Positions 5,589 to 6,836 of a stretch of 6,836 nt of DNA are shown piece by piece (positions within the stretch are counted from its first letter, which is position 1; every line of letters begins with the position of its first letter). The DNA is from a bacterium (lineage in GTDB: Bacteria; Chloroflexota; Dormibacteria; UBA8260; Bog-877), in the NCBI GenBank assembly GCA_021791345.1, contig JAJYWT010000076.1:1-6836 (forward strand), written 5' to 3'. Position numbers and translations under genes: made by a program. A model generated the notes under the pieces. It was given only the letters and a program-made list of their open reading frames with translations, was not told the origin of the DNA and did no database searches.

Positions 5589-6094
5589 GGGTCGAGTTCC
5601 GGTTCTGCCCGGCGTGCGGCCGGCCGCTGGAGCGCCGCACCATCGAGGGCCGGCTTCTCCCCGCCTGTCCCGACTGCGAGTTCGTGGCCTGGCCCGACCC
5701 CAAGGTGGCGGTCGCGGCCATCGTGGAGGACCAGGTAGGTCGGGTGCTCGCGATCCGGCGCGGGATCGAGCCCGGGCAGGGACAGTGGGCGCTGCCCGGC
5801 GGGTACCTGGACGACGACGAGACTCCTGCCCAGGCGGCGGTGCGGGAGTGCCTCGAGGAGACCCAGTGCCAGGTGGAGATGACCCGCCTGGCCGCGGTTC
5901 AGCACGTTTCCACCAACGAGGGTGGCTTGCTGGTGCTGGTATACAGCGGTCGTCTCATCACCGGACCTGCCTCCCCGACTGAGGAGGCGCCTGAGCTGGG
6001 CTGGTTCCCGCAGGACGATCTGCCGGAGCTCGGCTTCTCGTCCCACCGCGAGGCGCTGGCGGCGTGGCGCAGCGGCGTACCCCGGGTGCTGTGA
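5585..6094 (+). CDS. NUDIX hydrolase with N-terminal zinc ribbon
   Basis: NUDIX enzymes hydrolyse nucleoside diphosphates linked to another group, using a metal held by the NUDIX box. In this 169-residue protein a zinc ribbon occupies residues 7-34 (Cys 8, Cys 11, Cys 28, Cys 31). The NUDIX domain follows from about residue 39, with WALPGGYLDDDE (68-79) and the box G73-x5-E79-x7-R87-E88-x2-E91-E92. The metal-binding RELxEE-type core is intact. The conserved glycine near the box end is Gln 94 and the following hydrophobic residue is Cys 95. The family resembles Nudix_N_2-type proteins rather than NADH pyrophosphatase NudC, because no SQPWPxPxS motif follows the box. The substrate cannot be read from the sequence. 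The start is TTG at 5585, overlapping the previous stop (TTGA), with no clear ribosome binding site; Cys 8 is so close that a later start is unlikely. Confidence 0.93.
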   Translation: MRVEFRFCPACGRPLERRTIEGRLLPACPDCEFVAWPDPKVAVAAIVEDQVGRVLAIRRGIEPGQGQWALPGGYLDDDETPAQAAVRECLEETQCQVEMTRLAAVQHVSTNEGGLLVLVYSGRLITGPASPTEEAPELGWFPQDDLPELGFSSHREALAAWRSGVPRVL

Positions 6095-6097
6095 CTG

Positions 6098-6727
6098 ATG
6101 TTCAAGCTGGTCCGCCGGTCCTGCACCCTGAGTTGCCTCGGCTGCCTGCTGCCGATCGTGGTCGTGGCGGCGGTGATCGCGTACGGTATCCACCTCATGA
6201 CCACGCCACCCTCATACCCTGCGGTCCAGCCGGCACCGCCGGCGGCGATCTACCTCACCGCCGCCCGGGGGCTGGAGCAGGCGCTGGCGACCCAGTCACC
6301 GGTGGCGCTCATCCGCCTGGACGATGAGCAGGCCACGACCCTGCTGCGCGAGACCCTGAGCGGATACGTCGGGCTGGGCGACCTCCAGGTCCACATCCTG
6401 CAGGGAAGGGTGGTGGTCAGTGGTCAGACCGCGATCCTCAACCACCCCCTGGTGATCAGCGGGCCGGTCACGCTCACCTCGGGCGGCGGAACCGTGGTGG
6501 ATCTCAACTTCCGCGGGCTGTGGATCGGCCAACTCGGCCTGCCCCAGCTGATCCCGGAGCTGCTGTCCCGGGATCTCCATCCCCAGTTCAACCTCGACCT
6601 CGCCGCCCCCGGCCACACCCTGAGCTTCGCCTGCTCCTCGGCGGCTCCCGACTTGCTTACGGTGGGCATCCTCTACAGCTCCACCGCCGACCCGAGAGCT
6701 GCCGCCGCCTGCTCGGCGAAGCCATGA
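6098..6727 (+). CDS. Membrane-anchored extracytoplasmic protein of unknown function
   Basis: I do not recognise a family. The 209-residue product begins with a basic, cysteine-bearing stretch (KLVRRSCTLSCLGC; Cys 9, 13, 16), then one hydrophobic helix at about 17-34, and a Pro-rich linker (37-49). The rest (50-205) is predicted to lie outside the membrane. It contains a helix with acidic residues (LIRLDDEQATTLLRETL, 71-87) followed by beta-strand-like stretches (LQVHILQGRVVVSGQ, 96-110; GPVTLTSGGGTVVDLNFRG, 122-140). Helix then repeated strands after a single anchor recalls DUF2993/LmeA- or DUF2140-like lipid-binding proteins in general layout only. No lipobox is present, since the hydrophobic helix follows the cysteines. 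ATG at 6098 lies 3 bases after the NUDIX stop. The stop overlaps moaC as ATGA, so it is probably cotranscribed with both. Cys 179 and Cys 205 could form a disulfide outside the cell. Confidence 0.8.
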   Translation: MFKLVRRSCTLSCLGCLLPIVVVAAVIAYGIHLMTTPPSYPAVQPAPPAAIYLTAARGLEQALATQSPVALIRLDDEQATTLLRETLSGYVGLGDLQVHILQGRVVVSGQTAILNHPLVISGPVTLTSGGGTVVDLNFRGLWIGQLGLPQLIPELLSRDLHPQFNLDLAAPGHTLSFACSSAAPDLLTVGILYSSTADPRAAAACSAKP

Positions 6728-6836
6728 GCGCCCGGGAGCGGCTCACTCACGTCGACGCCGGTGGGCGGGTGCGCATGGTTGACGTGGGAGATCGGGCGGT
6801 GTCCGACCGGCAGGCGACCGCCACCGCGCACGTCCA
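6724..6836 (+). CDS. moaC: Cyclic pyranopterin monophosphate synthase MoaC (5' part, runs off the window)
   Basis: The ATG at 6724 overlaps the previous stop as ATGA. The 37 visible codons read LTHVDAGGRVRMVDVGDRAVSDRQATATAHV after a six-residue lead. This matches the N-terminus of MoaC, typically LTHxDxxGxxxMVDVxxKxxTxRxAxAxxxV. MoaC works with the radical SAM enzyme MoaA to turn GTP into cyclic pyranopterin monophosphate, the first step of molybdenum cofactor synthesis in the cytoplasm. The later catalytic residues lie beyond the edge. The usual lysine after VD in DVGDK is arginine here. No other molybdenum gene is visible, so the link of the upstream genes to this pathway is only positional. 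Confidence 0.85.
   Translation, partial: MSARERLTHVDAGGRVRMVDVGDRAVSDRQATATAHV

Noticed and set aside
5585..6094. NADH pyrophosphatase NudC, because of the zinc ribbon followed by a NUDIX domain.
   Set aside because: The SQPWPxPxS motif that marks NudC after the box is missing and the protein is much shorter than NudC.
6098..6200. Possible lipoprotein signal in the protein at 6098 because of Cys 13 and Cys 16.
   Set aside because: A lipobox cysteine must follow the hydrophobic stretch; here the cysteines precede it and the -3 to -1 residues do not fit.

Overview
This is a GC-rich window with tightly packed genes, all on the + strand. The protein families are ordinary bacterial ones. The extreme GC bias, the frequent GTG/TTG starts and the TAnnnT boxes placed directly before start codons fit Actinomycetota or a GC-rich Chloroflexota/Dormibacterota-like lineage. 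No feature here fixes the phylum, so that placement is inference.

Layout: (i) 1-306 holds the C-terminal half of a LolD/MacB-type ABC ATPase that looks decayed. Its last four bases (ATGA) overlap a gene for a GtrA-like four-helix membrane protein (303-839). (ii) 901-2174 holds an arginine-rich, probably disordered protein of unknown function, followed by a HAD-superfamily hydrolase joined to it through a TTGA overlap. (iii) 2205-5252 holds prolyl-tRNA synthetase (proS, with the YbaK-like editing insertion) and the Y-family DNA polymerase IV (dinB). (iv) 5286 to the right edge holds a 100-residue unknown protein, a zinc-ribbon NUDIX hydrolase, a membrane-anchored unknown protein and the first 37 codons of moaC (molybdenum cofactor synthesis). 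No gene-free stretch exceeds 61 bases. I see no tRNA, rRNA, CRISPR array, insertion sequence or convincing intrinsic terminator.

The clearest pattern is in expression layout. The first gene of units ii, iii and iv has a TAnnnT -10-like hexamer ending only 3 to 8 bases before its start codon and has no Shine-Dalgarno sequence, which predicts leaderless mRNAs. Most genes further inside the units start within NTGA overlaps with the preceding stop (ATGA, TTGA, TTGA, ATGA) or within a few bases of it, suggesting translational coupling. dinB and the GtrA-like gene instead have visible purine-rich ribosome binding sites.

Nothing in the window is clearly a new defence or mobile system. The items most worth a second look are the predicted leaderless promoters with a partly shared upstream block, the decayed ABC gene with its preserved coupling, the arginine-rich protein with two overlapping hairpins just before the HAD start, and the three unknown proteins placed next to nucleotide-metabolism and cofactor genes.
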